Assembly (NCBI GenBank): GCA_027382625.1
Contig: JAJKFJ010024218.1
Coordinates: 1-17,244, forward strand
Reading direction: 5' to 3'
Length of the DNA: 17,244 bases
From: Tetmemena sp. SeJ-2015
Taxonomy: Eukaryota; Ciliophora; Spirotrichea; Sporadotrichida; Oxytrichidae
In this document: one piece after another, positions 7,383-15,775 of the stretch
Layout of the letters: the number at the start of each line of letters is the position of its first letter
How positions within the stretch are numbered: position 1 is the first letter of the stretch
The notes under the pieces: model-generated
The model's input: the letters and a program-made list of their open reading frames with translations, nothing else
Told to the model about the DNA's origin: nothing
Databases searched by the model: none
Position numbers and translations under genes: made by a program

Positions 7383-9124
7383 ATGGAGAGCAAGTAGAGA
7401 ACTTTCACAATAGTTAATATGATCCTCAAGAAAGCTCATGAGGTTGAAGCTTTTAAGAAGAGGGTTAGAGGCTTACTAGCAAACATAATTCCTTATCAAT
7501 TAGTCATAAAGCCTCACCATATAATTAAGAGTTTAATTTAAATGGAAGATCCGATTAAATTAAATAATTTTCCTTCCTTCTTCCTCTCTTGAATTGCTTA
7601 CTCTTTGATTCAGTTCTCAAACACACTAGACTCAAAGTCTTAAATTATAAGAAACTCCTATGATGATGATAATTATTTACATTTAAGATAGTTGCGACCT
7701 ATTCAATCCACTTTAATTTAATTATTATAATATATGATATCCAATAAATTCTCAGCTATACTATAATTGTAAATATTCAACCTTAAACAATTTCGATAGA
7801 TCTTCAATAGCGATGATGAAGCTGAAACAGGAAAATTAATTTTAAGTGAGGCTAAGCATGGCGTCAAATAACTTGAACTTAGGCAAACTGAGAAGATAAA
7901 TTTTAAATTCATAAATATTAGAAGAAGTCGAGGGCATTTAACTTGGCAAAAGATTGAGAGATGGCTAGCAAGATAAGTAGGTAGAGGACTAAGAGATTGG
8001 CATGAGGTAAGATCTAGGAAAAATTAATTATTAATCTAGACCAAAACTGGCTGAAAATATTAATGAGAGTTCCATGATTGCAGGAAGATACTAAGTGGGA
8101 AGGGACCAAGTCGGAAGGGACCTAGCAGGAAGGGACCAATTCGGAAGGGACCAAGTTGGAAGGGACCTAGCAGGAAGGGACCTAGCAGGAAGGGACCAAT
8201 TCGGAAGGGACCAAGTTGGAAGGGACCTAGCAGGAAGGGACCTAGCAGGAAGGGACCTAGCAGGAAGGGACCAAGCAGGAAGGGACCTTAATTCAGCAGG
8301 AAGAGATATGCATTAGAACAAGAACTATACATATAATATCAAAATCAATTTAACAATTCAAAATTCTGATGTTTAGCCAAAGTTCTAGGATAAAGAGCGT
8401 GAAGATTCCAATAAACTGTTGAATGATCCATAGGATAAGCGAAGAGATTCAAGTAAGGCCCCTTACTAGGCATCTTAATAAAATCTGATTAAATCTATTT
8501 AAAGATTGATATCCGCAAACATCAAGGAGGAGTTGAAGTCGTATGAAAAAGATGGAGTTGGAAAGGATAGAGGCATAGGTGAAGCTAACTTACAAAATGC
8601 TGCCCCTTCGAAGTAGATGCAGCAATCAGTTTTAGATGGTAGCTTTGCAAATTACAGTTTCTCTTCCGATTTTAATAAATCAAAATATAAGAATGATTCG
8701 TTTTCACGCTTGAGCTATAAGTAGTAAGCTAATCTTGACATGGGACAGCTTATGAAAGAGCCATTATTCATGAGGAAGACTCTTCTTCTTGCTGCTGTAT
8801 ACGAAAAAGCCATAAATCAAGTCGATATTTGCAAGAACTCAATGATTTCACAGATTGAGGACTGCAAGGCAAAGCTCCTTTTCGACTAGTCTGAGATGCT
8901 CAAGCTAACTGCAAGCCTCAAGGAATCAGAGAAAGAGGAGGCCAATACTACTATAACATCCATATTTGAGGAAAAGATCAACGATTTGCAGAAACTTCAG
9001 AGCTCTCTTATCTGAAAATGCCAACCCTATGAACTATAAAGCCTTCTTATTAAGTAGTTTTACTGCTGCTACATAATTTATCTATCCTTAGAAACCTGAA
9101 AAATAATTAATCTTGATCACTTGA
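7383..9124 (+). CDS. EF-hand-like protein with GRD pentapeptide repeats, 4 IESs
   Basis: Function not recognised. ATG at 7383; removing four IESs leaves 1515 bases, 504 residues, ending at TGA 9122-9124 (if the last IES is not real, TGA 9013-9015 ends it near residue 490). Residues about 105-125 look like one EF-hand: FRQIF before a loop DEAETGKLILSE with Asp at 1, Gly at 6, a hydrophobic residue at 8 and Glu at 12; Ala at position 3 makes calcium binding weak or doubtful. Residues about 180-258 are the repeat GRD[Q/L][V/A/F]. After a charged Ser/Gln linker, about 415-490 is an amphipathic coiled-coil region (AINQVDICKNSMISQIEDCK, FEEKINDLQKLQ). No membrane segment. A possible 33-bp intron at 8007-8039 would shorten it by 11 residues. 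Confidence 0.85.
7553..7606 (+). other. IES C1, pointer GATT
   Basis: GATT at 7553-7556 and 7607-7610. Removing 54 bp deletes an in-frame TGA (7590) and joins QMEDPI to QFSNTLDSKSQ. Confidence 0.82.
7706..7738 (+). other. IES C2, pointer ATCCA
   Basis: ATCCA at 7706-7710 and 7739-7743. Removes 33 bp of almost pure A/T in frame, joining LRPIQS to NKFSAILQLQ. A 7-bp repeat TATTCAA (7700/7774) overlaps it but is out of frame. Confidence 0.7.
7869..7938 (+). other. IES C3, pointer TAACTTG
   Basis: A 7-bp repeat at 7869-7875 and 7939-7945. Removing 70 bp joins EAKHGVKQL to GKRLRDGQQDKQ and enters the frame that carries the GRD repeats. A decoy repeat GGCAAA (7882/7945) leaves the wrong frame. 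Confidence 0.86.
8007..8039 (+). other. possible 33-bp intron, in frame
   Basis: GTAAGATCTA...TTAATCTAG has intron-like ends and an AT-rich interior. Its length is a multiple of three and it contains no TGA, so both retained and removed forms can be translated (GMR-QDLGKINYQS-RPKL or GMRPKL). Undecidable from sequence alone. Confidence 0.4.
8083..8313 (+). repeat. 15-bp coding minisatellite, GRDxx repeat
   Basis: Fifteen units, mostly GGAAGGGAC plus six variable bases, encode GRYQV, then twelve GRD[QV, LA, QF or QA], then GRDLNSA and GRDMH. Unit order after the first is V-A-F, V-A-A-F, V-A-A-A-QA: the LA unit grows by one in each block. GC content is well above the surroundings. All units are 15 bp except the GRDLNSA unit, which is 21 bp, so frame is kept. 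Confidence 0.97.
9008..9077 (+). other. IES C4, pointer TTATCT
   Basis: TTATCT at 9008-9013 and 9078-9083. Removing 70 bp skips a TGA at 9013 and ends the protein LQSSLIYPQKPEKQLILIT at 9124. The alternative is that the TGA at 9013 is the true stop; a shorter TAT repeat (9009/9028) would also open a frame. Confidence 0.55.
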
Positions 9125-9463
9125 ATTTATAAGAAGTTTAAAATGTCAATTGAATTTGCTTTATGATGCTAATAATTTATGAGAAATAAGTTATTTATAT
9201 TGAAATTTTTTACAAGATAAATAATGCTTTATTTAATACTTTTTTTTGTAAAACTCTTACATAAAATTTAAACTCCCCTTATATTTCACGTTAACTAGGT
9301 TGAATTAAAGCCTAATTATTCCCTTAATATCTATATAAATTGTCTAGCTCGAGACCTTTACGTGTATATGATTTAATGCTTCCATTCATAAAGAATCTTT
9401 TCATATCGATCAAAGTAAAAATTGGGATAGAAATTTAATAAAATAAGGATTAGTGGAATCAAA
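9125..9463. other. AT-rich spacer upstream of pyruvate kinase homologue
   Basis: No gene, RNA or long repeat seen. The last 40 bases form the leader shared with the duplicate at 7152-7245, so that leader was part of the duplicated unit. Confidence 0.6.
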
Positions 9464-12400
9464 ATGGACCTAGCACAGAAGCTAAAGCGTATAAATGAGA
9501 GAGCTTCCAAGGAGACTTTTGCATTCAGGTTTTATAAGTCAGGGGAGATGAATTAGGAGAATGAGTAGCACGATCGCAACTTCAAAGACTTGGAGTGGTT
9601 TAATAAAGGCCACGATTAGGCTTCCTAAGGAGGAGCTGCTAGTGCCGCTGCTGCTCAAGACTTCTATCAGAACAATATTTTGAGATTTAGTGTGCTTTAT
9701 TGTTTGTTTAACAAAGGGATGACGAGCGACAGAAGCAGGAAGCACTCTTCACAGATGCAATCTCTCAACGACTAAGTTTAATAATTTATCATAAAGGGTA
9801 GCAACCAGGATCGATATTGTAAACTTTGGAGGATCACTTGCATGTGCTTAACAACACTGATCTGCGATTGAGATAGACTAAGATTGTGTGCACTCTGGGT
9901 AGAGGGACTAAGGAACTTGTACCGATATCTGAGATGATAGCGAGAGGAATGGATATCGCCCGACTCAACATGAACTACTTCGAGCTGAATGAGCAGAATG
10001 AGATCGTACAGAATATAGACAATTTGTTATCACTAAGATAATATTGCAAATAAATAATAGATAGTCTTTTATCTTCCTATTTTAAAGTTAGTGAATGTAA
10101 AGTAGGCATCTAAGGAGGCTGGGAAAAATATTGGCATCATGGTGGATTTAAAAGGACCTCTGATTCGAACTTTGGGCTTTAGGAAGGGATTCTGCGTGCC
10201 GGTGTTATCTGGGCAAGAGATTCGCATGTCCTCCAATCAGTCTATCTTAGGTGACGAAGGCATGTTCGTGATTGACTATTCCTCGATCCATGAGCATCTT
10301 GAAATCGGAGACAAAATTCTTGTTGACTATGGCGGTGTTGTGCTAACAGTAGTAGGATTTGAGCCAGAGGAAAAGTACCTAAAGAGACAGCATAAAGTAC
10401 ATGAGTAGTAGCTATCACCTGTCAAAGAAGAGAAGAAGAGTGCAGAGAAGCAGCATGCTCATCATTTGGTATATGTGTTACTCTAAAGTAGTATTTTTAT
10501 TGCTCAAGACTCAAACTAGAAGTTGCATCCACGCAGGCGAAAGAATAGCTTTGGAGATGATGAATACTTCAATAAGGAGATTTAGGAGTTAGCAAATGAG
10601 GACTCGTAAGATGAGGAGGATGAGAATGAGTAGTTATCTTCACTTGCTTCTTCACTTCAGCACGACAAGAAAGACTACTAATTCCCGAGACTTCCTAAGC
10701 TCGATAGTTCAGCAAGGGTTCATCACCAAGCTGCATAAGAGCTTAAGAATGAGAGAAATTAGTTTGACAAGGTAGTGAACAAAAGTGGCCAAGGATTTGG
10801 AGCTTATCAATTCACTAAGAAGGCAGACAAGGCAAGGCAACAACAGACACTCAAGCTGCAGACATAATAGAACAAGAACCACAACACCACTGATTTGCAG
10901 TTCTCATCTGGCTAAAGTCTGAGTCAAGATGAAGTAGTCAACACAAATAACAGCTCTTAAGCAAATGAGGGTTCTGCCTCAAGGTCCTCCTTTAATTATT
11001 GCAAGAAAATATTGTGTTTTATTGTTTGGTTCCACATTTAAAATTACAGAGGATTTTTAAGAATTTATCTAATCATTTGTGATATGTGGGAAAATGTTTG
11101 TACTTTAAAATAGCAAGTTCATCACAAGAGTGCATTCTCATAGGGAGGTGGGTTGCTTAACTACTAAATGAAGCGCATGTCCACTGATGATAGAGACTAT
11201 AATCATTCCATCCATCATCCTTCCTAATTCGCCAGAGAACCCTTGAGCAAGTTTGGGCCTTCTCAGGAATACTTGGCCAAGAAGAGGATGTCCAGAGATG
11301 AATTCCTGAAGGACAAGTATAAGCTTTTCAAGGGCTAGAAGAATAAAAAGAATGGTCCTAAGAGCAGGTAGAGTCTCAGCCCCACCTCACGCAACCTACA
11401 CTCACATCATGATAACAGCTTCTCAGTCAGCGAGTCAGACACCATGAGCTTGCTTGCTCACCCTGGATTTATATCAATTTCTCTCTTTAAATGGACTTGA
11501 CAAGAACAACAGTCACCAGTTCTTGTAATAGCAGTAGTAGGAGATATTGGATTTGAATATCCCTCTCTACTAGAAGGATAAGCAACTAGTAGTCTGTAGA
11601 GTAGAGAATGATGGACAGATTAAGGAGAATAAACCTATATACATCCCTAGACTTGACTGGTATAAGGATCTTAAATTTATTAAACTAATGTCGTATTTGA
11701 TATCTTAAGTTGAGCGTTCTAGGTCCTAAGGATATCAAAGTGCTGCAGAACTCAATATAGCAAGGAGTGGAATGTATAGCAGTCTCCTTCGTGGAGTCAA
11801 GAGAGGATATAATCTACGTTAAGAAAGTTTTAGGCACCAAAGGTCAACACATCAAGTCATAATTTATTAGAGTGAGATTTTAAGTTACTTGCTAAGATCC
11901 AGAGTTAGAAAGCGCTTTAGAACTTCAGCTCCATCTTGGAGATAAGTGACGGTATCATTATCGCTAGAGGCTACTTAGGAATTAAGATGGACATCGCAGA
12001 TGTGGTCTTTATTTAAAAGCGGCTGATCAAAGAATGCAATTTAGTTGGTAAGCCAGTGCTCCTGTCCACTTAAATCATGGAGAGTATGGTGACTCGTCTC
12101 CTACCTTCTCGCTCAGAGGTAGTGGATATCTCTAATGCATTAGATATTTGCTTTATAATCGTTTGCAGTGTATGATGGAATAGACTGTCTGATTCTCTCG
12201 CCTGAGACTTCAATTGGCACCTTCTACAATTAAGCCACAGAGAAGATGTCTTAGATTTGTTTCGAGGCTGAGCGCCACCTTAACTTTGTCAAGAGGTATC
12301 AAGACTAAGAATTACTAATCAAGACAGAGCTCATGCTTAAGAAAGCTTAAGCGCAGTTATGGACACCTGAAGAAGCAATCGCAAGTTGCGCAGTCAAAGC

Positions 12401-12829
12401 TTCTTTTGATGTTTATGGAATATCTAATTTTAGTTAAATGATGTCAAGGCTCATCTTTAGAAATTGCTATTTATTAAGATTGATCTGATTATCGTGTTCA
12501 CTCACACTGGAATTACAGCCAGAAAGATCGCAAAGCACAAGCCCAAGTGTCCAGTGCTAGCTGTCACTCCAAATGAATGGGCAGCAAGAGGAGTTCTATT
12601 ACATAGAGGAGTTTATTCGATGCTAGTGGGTTCTCTAGTTGGCTCAGATACTCTCATCAATAAAGTTCTTGAAACTGCCATTGAGAGAAAGTAAACCAGC
12701 TTTATTTAATGAAGCTACATCCTAATTTAATTAGAGGTCTACATAAAGCAAGGAGACTTCATAGTGATAACCAGTGGACTCTCAGGCACTGTTGGAAGCA
12801 CTAACCTTCTAAAGATAATCAAAGTTTGA
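9464..12829 (+). CDS. pyruvate kinase homologue, large B-domain insertion, probably catalytically impaired; 10 IESs
   Basis: Pyruvate kinase transfers phosphate from PEP to ADP at the end of glycolysis. After removing ten IESs the gene is 2766 bases, 921 residues (usual length about 480-530), TGA 12827-12829. A 117-residue N-terminal extension precedes TKIVCTLG (from 118); ARLNMNYF (145-152) replaces ARLNFSHG; MVDLKGPLIRT (185-195) replaces LDTKGPEIRT. The B domain starts normally, then holds about 330 extra Lys/Ser/Gln/His-rich residues before CRVENDGQIKENKPIYIPRL. The barrel returns with SFVES, AKIQSQ (661-666), ARGYLG (685-690) and STQIMESM (719-726); the C-domain ends GTVGSTNLLKIIKV. The catalytic Lys is kept (K662) but the metal ligands Glu of KIE and Asp of ARGD are Gln664 and Tyr688. 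K-to-D (26) and D-to-T (32) spacings match the rabbit/human enzyme exactly, so these are real substitutions. Family certain; activity doubtful by inference. Confidence 0.93.
9668..9729 (+). other. IES D1, pointer CAGAA
   Basis: CAGAA at 9668-9672 and 9730-9734. Removing 62 bp joins AAAAQDFYQ to KQEALFTDAISQRLS and enters the frame leading to TKIVCTLG. A nearby AACAA repeat (9671/9710, 39 bp) gives the wrong frame. Confidence 0.85.
10026..10086 (+). other. IES D2, pointer GTTA
   Basis: GTTA at 10026-10029 and 10087-10090. Removing 61 bp joins VQNIDNLL to VNVKQASKEAG just before the MVDLKGP strand. A TTATC decoy (10027/10069) is out of frame. Confidence 0.9.
10456..10500 (+). other. IES D3, pointer TGCTCA
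   Basis: TGCTCA at 10456-10461 and 10501-10506. The 45-bp insert is in frame but encodes a hydrophobic patch (LVYVLLQSSIFI) inside a charged region; removal gives EKQHAQDSNQKLHP. Confidence 0.8.
10978..11136 (+). other. IES D4 (tentative boundary), pointer CTCA
   Basis: An AT-rich in-frame stretch (11000-11110) encodes hydrophobic residues foreign to the insertion domain. CTCA at 10978-10981 and 11137-11140 removes 159 bp in frame and gives EGSASQGGGLLNYQ. Longer repeats CTTTAA (10990/11103) and GCAAG (11001/11113) fit poorly because they break the frame. Confidence 0.5.
11464..11491 (+). other. IES D5, pointer TGGA
   Basis: TGGA at 11464-11467 and 11492-11495. Removing 28 bp avoids the TGA at 11498 and joins LLAHPG to LDKNNSHQFL. 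Confidence 0.87.
11663..11726 (+). other. IES D6, pointer TAAGGAT
   Basis: A 7-bp repeat at 11663-11669 and 11727-11733. Removing 64 bp joins IPRLDWYKD to IKVLQNSIQQGVE, the conserved pyruvate kinase segment that leads into SFV. Confidence 0.93.
11854..11881 (+). other. IES D7, pointer AAGT
   Basis: AAGT at 11854-11857 and 11882-11885. Removing 28 bp joins KGQHIK to LLAKIQSQKALQNF, the barrel strand with the catalytic Lys. Confidence 0.92.
12136..12163 (+). other. IES D8, pointer TGCA
   Basis: TGCA at 12136-12139 and 12164-12167. Removing 28 bp joins VVDISNA to VYDGIDCLILSPET, equivalent to DVANAVLDGADCIMLSGET in active enzymes. Confidence 0.95.
12406..12479 (+). other. IES D9, pointer TTGAT
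   Basis: TTGAT at 12406-12410 and 12480-12484. Removing 74 bp joins CAVKASFD to LIIVFTHTGITARKIA, the C-domain strand that precedes the activator pocket in other pyruvate kinases. Confidence 0.92.
12683..12733 (+). other. IES D10, pointer GAG
   Basis: GAG at 12683-12685 and 12734-12736. Removing 51 bp deletes a TGA and joins VLETAIE to VYIKQGDFIVITSG. The longer AGAG match is out of frame. Confidence 0.85.
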
Positions 12830-12943
12830 GCTGTATACAGCAACTGTGAGAATTATGAGGATTATTTAACTTTATTCACAATTATAAGGCATTGTTAAAA
12901 TCAATCAAAATCTTCAAACATATAACTTCAAACACATTAGTTA

Positions 12944-15692
12944 TCACTATCTTCTCTTAATTCCTGAGTTTTAATTCCTCTGACCTGAGTTACTAGCTAA
13001 TCTCTTATTCTAAATATCTTAAGTTCCTCTTCCTCTTGAACTGAGGTTCCCATTTTACAGAATCGGTTGGTAGCTATGACTTTGATACTAACTGGAAGTG
13101 AGATTAGTTGGAGTTGTTGATTAAGCTTTCTCACCGCTTATTTTCAGCCTTGCGCTCTGGACATCATCAGTACTTATGGTGGAGAAATACTTCTTATTCA
13201 AGTCACTCCGAGGTCCCTGAGTATTTTAAGAGCTGCTTAATGAGGGTTGATAGCTATGGCCCTAATAAATATCTTAATAAATACTAAATAATGATCCTAA
13301 TTGAACATAGCTGATGGCTGATAAGTTGATTTAGGCGATGGCTTGGAAGGATTAGAATAGTGAGAGCTGCTATTCCTTGTTGCCTGGCTGTTGCTAGAGG
13401 CAGGTAAGTTAGTATTTTTTTATTAAAGAGGCTTAGAGGAATTTGCTCTTGCAGGAACTTGTGCTCTAGCAGGGTTTTAATTCGTATTAGCTACATTTGC
13501 CCTAGAGTAAATATGAGTATCTTCCCTTAGTGGTGATAGCTGGGCAGTACTTTGAATTTTCTTTTGAAGTTCTTGAACCTTTTGTGAGAACTTTTGGTTC
13601 TCAGATTTATAGTCCTTGATTAAGTTGCTTAGTTAATTCTCATCTAAAGAAGCTCTTAACTTGGATTGATTTTGCAGAGAGCCGCTTTCACCCCCAGGAG
13701 ATAACAACTTAGGTTGAGGTCTACTATTTTAATGAGGGTTTAGCTGTTATCTCTGACTTTAGTTTTAGTGCTACTCTTATTTGATAGTGTCGTATACTTA
13801 GTGGCTCACATTTTGGCTGTTAAGATAGGGTGCATCCTCCTCCATCAAGTCTTTAAGGGGATACTCCTAGTTAAGGTTCAAGACTTGCTGTGACTAATTA
13901 ATTTAAGACATTTGCTAGTGATGAGCGGAGTTTAGAGGGTGGAGGGAGTTGTAAATTTGAATGGGCTGCTTTCTGGGTTAGGGGACTGCAGTGGATGCTC
14001 TGGCTGATTGGAGTTAGTTGTTCAAATTTTAAGGTGTAGGTGAAAGAGAATTGTTGCTATCAGTCATCTTGGGTGGCTTGGAGAGCATGCTGATCTAAGA
14101 TGATAAATCATTAAAAGATTATTAAAATGATGTCAAAAATATAAATGAGAGTTTATGAGACTATTTTAGTGTACACTTCCTGACTTTTGTCCTCCTTTAA
14201 TGCTATCAACTAGATCTTGCATCTATATGATTTCCTTCTTGAGCTTCTCTCTTTCTTCTCTCACTTCGTGCAACTCGCTAGCTGCTTGTCTGAACTTGCC
14301 CATCAGAAGAGAGACATTAGAGGATTGTCTCTCCTTCTCATCCTTCAAAGATTGCAGCTCCTTGAAATATCCTTCAGTCGTTTCTTACAGCTAAGTATGA
14401 AGCTACTCTACTTATTTTCAAGCATAATATATGAAGTAATATTTGGTGGCAAGTTGGTTTTCATAGGAGAACTCAGTCATTCGTTCCTCAAATATCATCC
14501 TCTCCTTCATTAGCAACTCTTTATTTTCTTGTAGCACCTCCACCATCTCAACTAATTTCTTAGCCTTTACTTCTACTGTGTTTACAACCTTTTCAAGCAT
14601 ATTTTGCTCTTCCTCTTGCCATTCCAGCTTCTCCTTTTTGTCCATTACACTAAGTAACTCTAGTAGTCTCTATGTGAGTGTTTGCTTGATCTCTTTCTCT
14701 TACTCCACTTGCATTCTTAGGATTTCCTCCTCCAGCTTTTGTTAAATCTCCTTTTCTAACATCTCCTCTCTAGTTCTAATTTCCTCCACCTCCTTCAGTA
14801 ACTTCATCTTCTCTTCATCTATCCTCTTGTCTCCTTTTAATCTAGAATAATGATAAATGGAGTAACTATAAAGATCTAAGTTCAGTGTTTTCTTTCTCTG
14901 ACTCTTCTAGTCTAGATAGCAGAGCCTAAAGATCTTCATTCAATTATTGGCTTTGAGTCTCTAGTCTTTTATACCTCTCAGATAATCTGGCCTTGTCATC
15001 TAAGAACTCACTTGTAAATAACTTTAGCTGCTACTGAACCAAATAGTGTGGACTCTAGGTCTGATTTGCACCATCACTAGTTGCTTAGCCTTTAAATTAG
15101 TGAAATTTATAATAAGCCAAAGATGTTCTAGATGCCATTCACTGCGTACTCAAGTGTCTTCACCTTCATGATGAGTAATTCTTTGCTCAAACTTTCAGTT
15201 TCTTAATCCTCCAGAGCTTTCTCAATTTGGCCTCTCAGTTCAAGTTCTGAATTAAGCTGAGCTCTCAATTAGGACTTTTCTTGGAGCATTTACTGAACCA
15301 GATTTTTCAAGTCCTTCAAAACTTCTTGCATCTCCCTCAGCTCTGATAATTCAGTTCTCATTATGTCTTGTATCTTCCTGCTTGAAAAGCCCTCTTGGAA
15401 TTTCTTCAAAGCTAAAAAAGGTGCTTGGTAAATTATCAATACATTCTTAAAAGCAAGATTTGCTTCTCAGAGGATTTTACTTACTTGACTGTGCTGAAGT
15501 ATGCCTTTGAGCGGCCTCAGATGAATTGCCATTCTTAGAACCTAGATGCTATAGTGAACTCTAAATATCTCTCTCAAGTACTCCCTTAACTAGGTCTTCC
15601 AAGTCTTTTTCAATTTCATCCTTAGCAAGTATAAATTCTTAGAACAGCAGTTTGACTTGCTAGATTTCCTAGTGTGCCTGAATCTCTCGCAT
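12944..15692 (-). CDS. large coiled-coil protein with Ser/Asn/Gln-rich tail, 5 IESs and 1 intron
   Basis: Function not recognised. Reads right to left from ATG at 15692-15690 to TGA at 12946-12944; removing five IESs and one intron leaves 2478 bases, 825 residues. Residues about 1-445 are almost continuous charged heptads (DEIEKDLEDL, SELREMQEVL, LSERYKRLETQ, EEEQNMLEKV, EVREEREKLKKEI), interrupted by a Ser/Asn stretch near 50-70 and another near 200. From about 450 the chain is low complexity, rich in Ser, Asn, Gln and Pro, with a short second coiled coil near 610-645 (LSNLIKDYKSENQKF). No membrane or enzymatic motif seen. A structural, cytoskeletal or centrosome-like role is only an inference from the architecture. 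It converges with the pyruvate kinase homologue (114 bp apart) and diverges from the next gene (83 bp between start codons). Confidence 0.9.
13248..13318 (-). other. IES E5, pointer TATCA
   Basis: In gene sense TATCA (plus TGATA at 13248-13252 and 13319-13323). Removing 71 bp joins PKSTYQ to PSLSSSQNTQGPRSD. Two overlapping repeats, AGCTAT (57 bp) and GCCAT (58 bp), give wrong frames. Confidence 0.85.
14103..14140 (-). other. IES E4, pointer ATTTAT
   Basis: Gene-sense ATTTAT (plus ATAAAT at 14103-14108 and 14141-14146). Removing 38 bp avoids a TGA and joins QNSLINSH to LSSQISMLSKPPK. Confidence 0.87.
14413..14439 (-). other. IES E3, pointer AAATA
   Basis: Gene-sense AAATA (plus TATTT at 14413-14417 and 14440-14444). 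Removing 27 bp deletes a TGA in frame and joins YENQLATK to QVEQLHTQLQET within the coiled coil. Confidence 0.9.
14840..14873 (-). other. IES E2, pointer TAGAT
   Basis: Gene-sense TAGAT (plus ATCTA at 14840-14844 and 14874-14878). Removing 34 bp joins EKENTELRL to KGDKRIDEEKM and avoids a TGA. Confidence 0.88.
15087..15114 (-). other. IES E1, pointer GGCT
   Basis: Gene-sense GGCT (plus AGCC at 15087-15090 and 15115-15118). Removing 28 bp avoids a TGA and joins VNGIQNIFG to QATSDGANQTQS. A longer AGTGA repeat nearby is out of frame. Confidence 0.82.
15412..15484 (-). other. spliceosomal intron, 73 bp
   Basis: In gene sense GTAAGTAAAA...CCTTTTTTAG with a T-rich acceptor. Removal joins RHTSAQS to TLKKFQEGFSS with the split codon A-CT, restoring the coiled-coil frame. 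Confidence 0.87.
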
Positions 15693-15775
15693 CCAAATAA
15701 GTGATAAGGAATTAGTTGTTAAGAGATGAAATTTAAATTTGTTAATAGCTCAAACCTATTATAATTGTGAATAAA
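15693..15775. promoter_or_regulatory. 83-bp divergent intergenic region
   Basis: Separates the start codons of the two coiled-coil genes and must hold both leaders and both promoters if the starts are right. AT-rich; no specific element recognised. Confidence 0.5.

Noticed and set aside
8083..8313. CRISPR-like regular repeat
   Set aside because: Units are contiguous 15-bp coding repeats without spacers, in a eukaryotic gene.
9539..9745. Minus-strand open frame and, at 16555-16887, another
   Set aside because: Both overlap well-supported plus-strand coding sequence and have no recognisable content.
13060..13310. Plus-strand protein-like stretch including WWRNTSYSSHSEVPEYFKSC
   Set aside because: It is antisense to the tail of the minus-strand coiled-coil gene, is broken by a TGA, and the minus frame joins neatly to the rest of that gene.
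14200..14513. Plus-strand Leu/Ser/Phe-rich open frames
   Set aside because: Shadows of the Glu/Lys-rich coiled coil on the minus strand.
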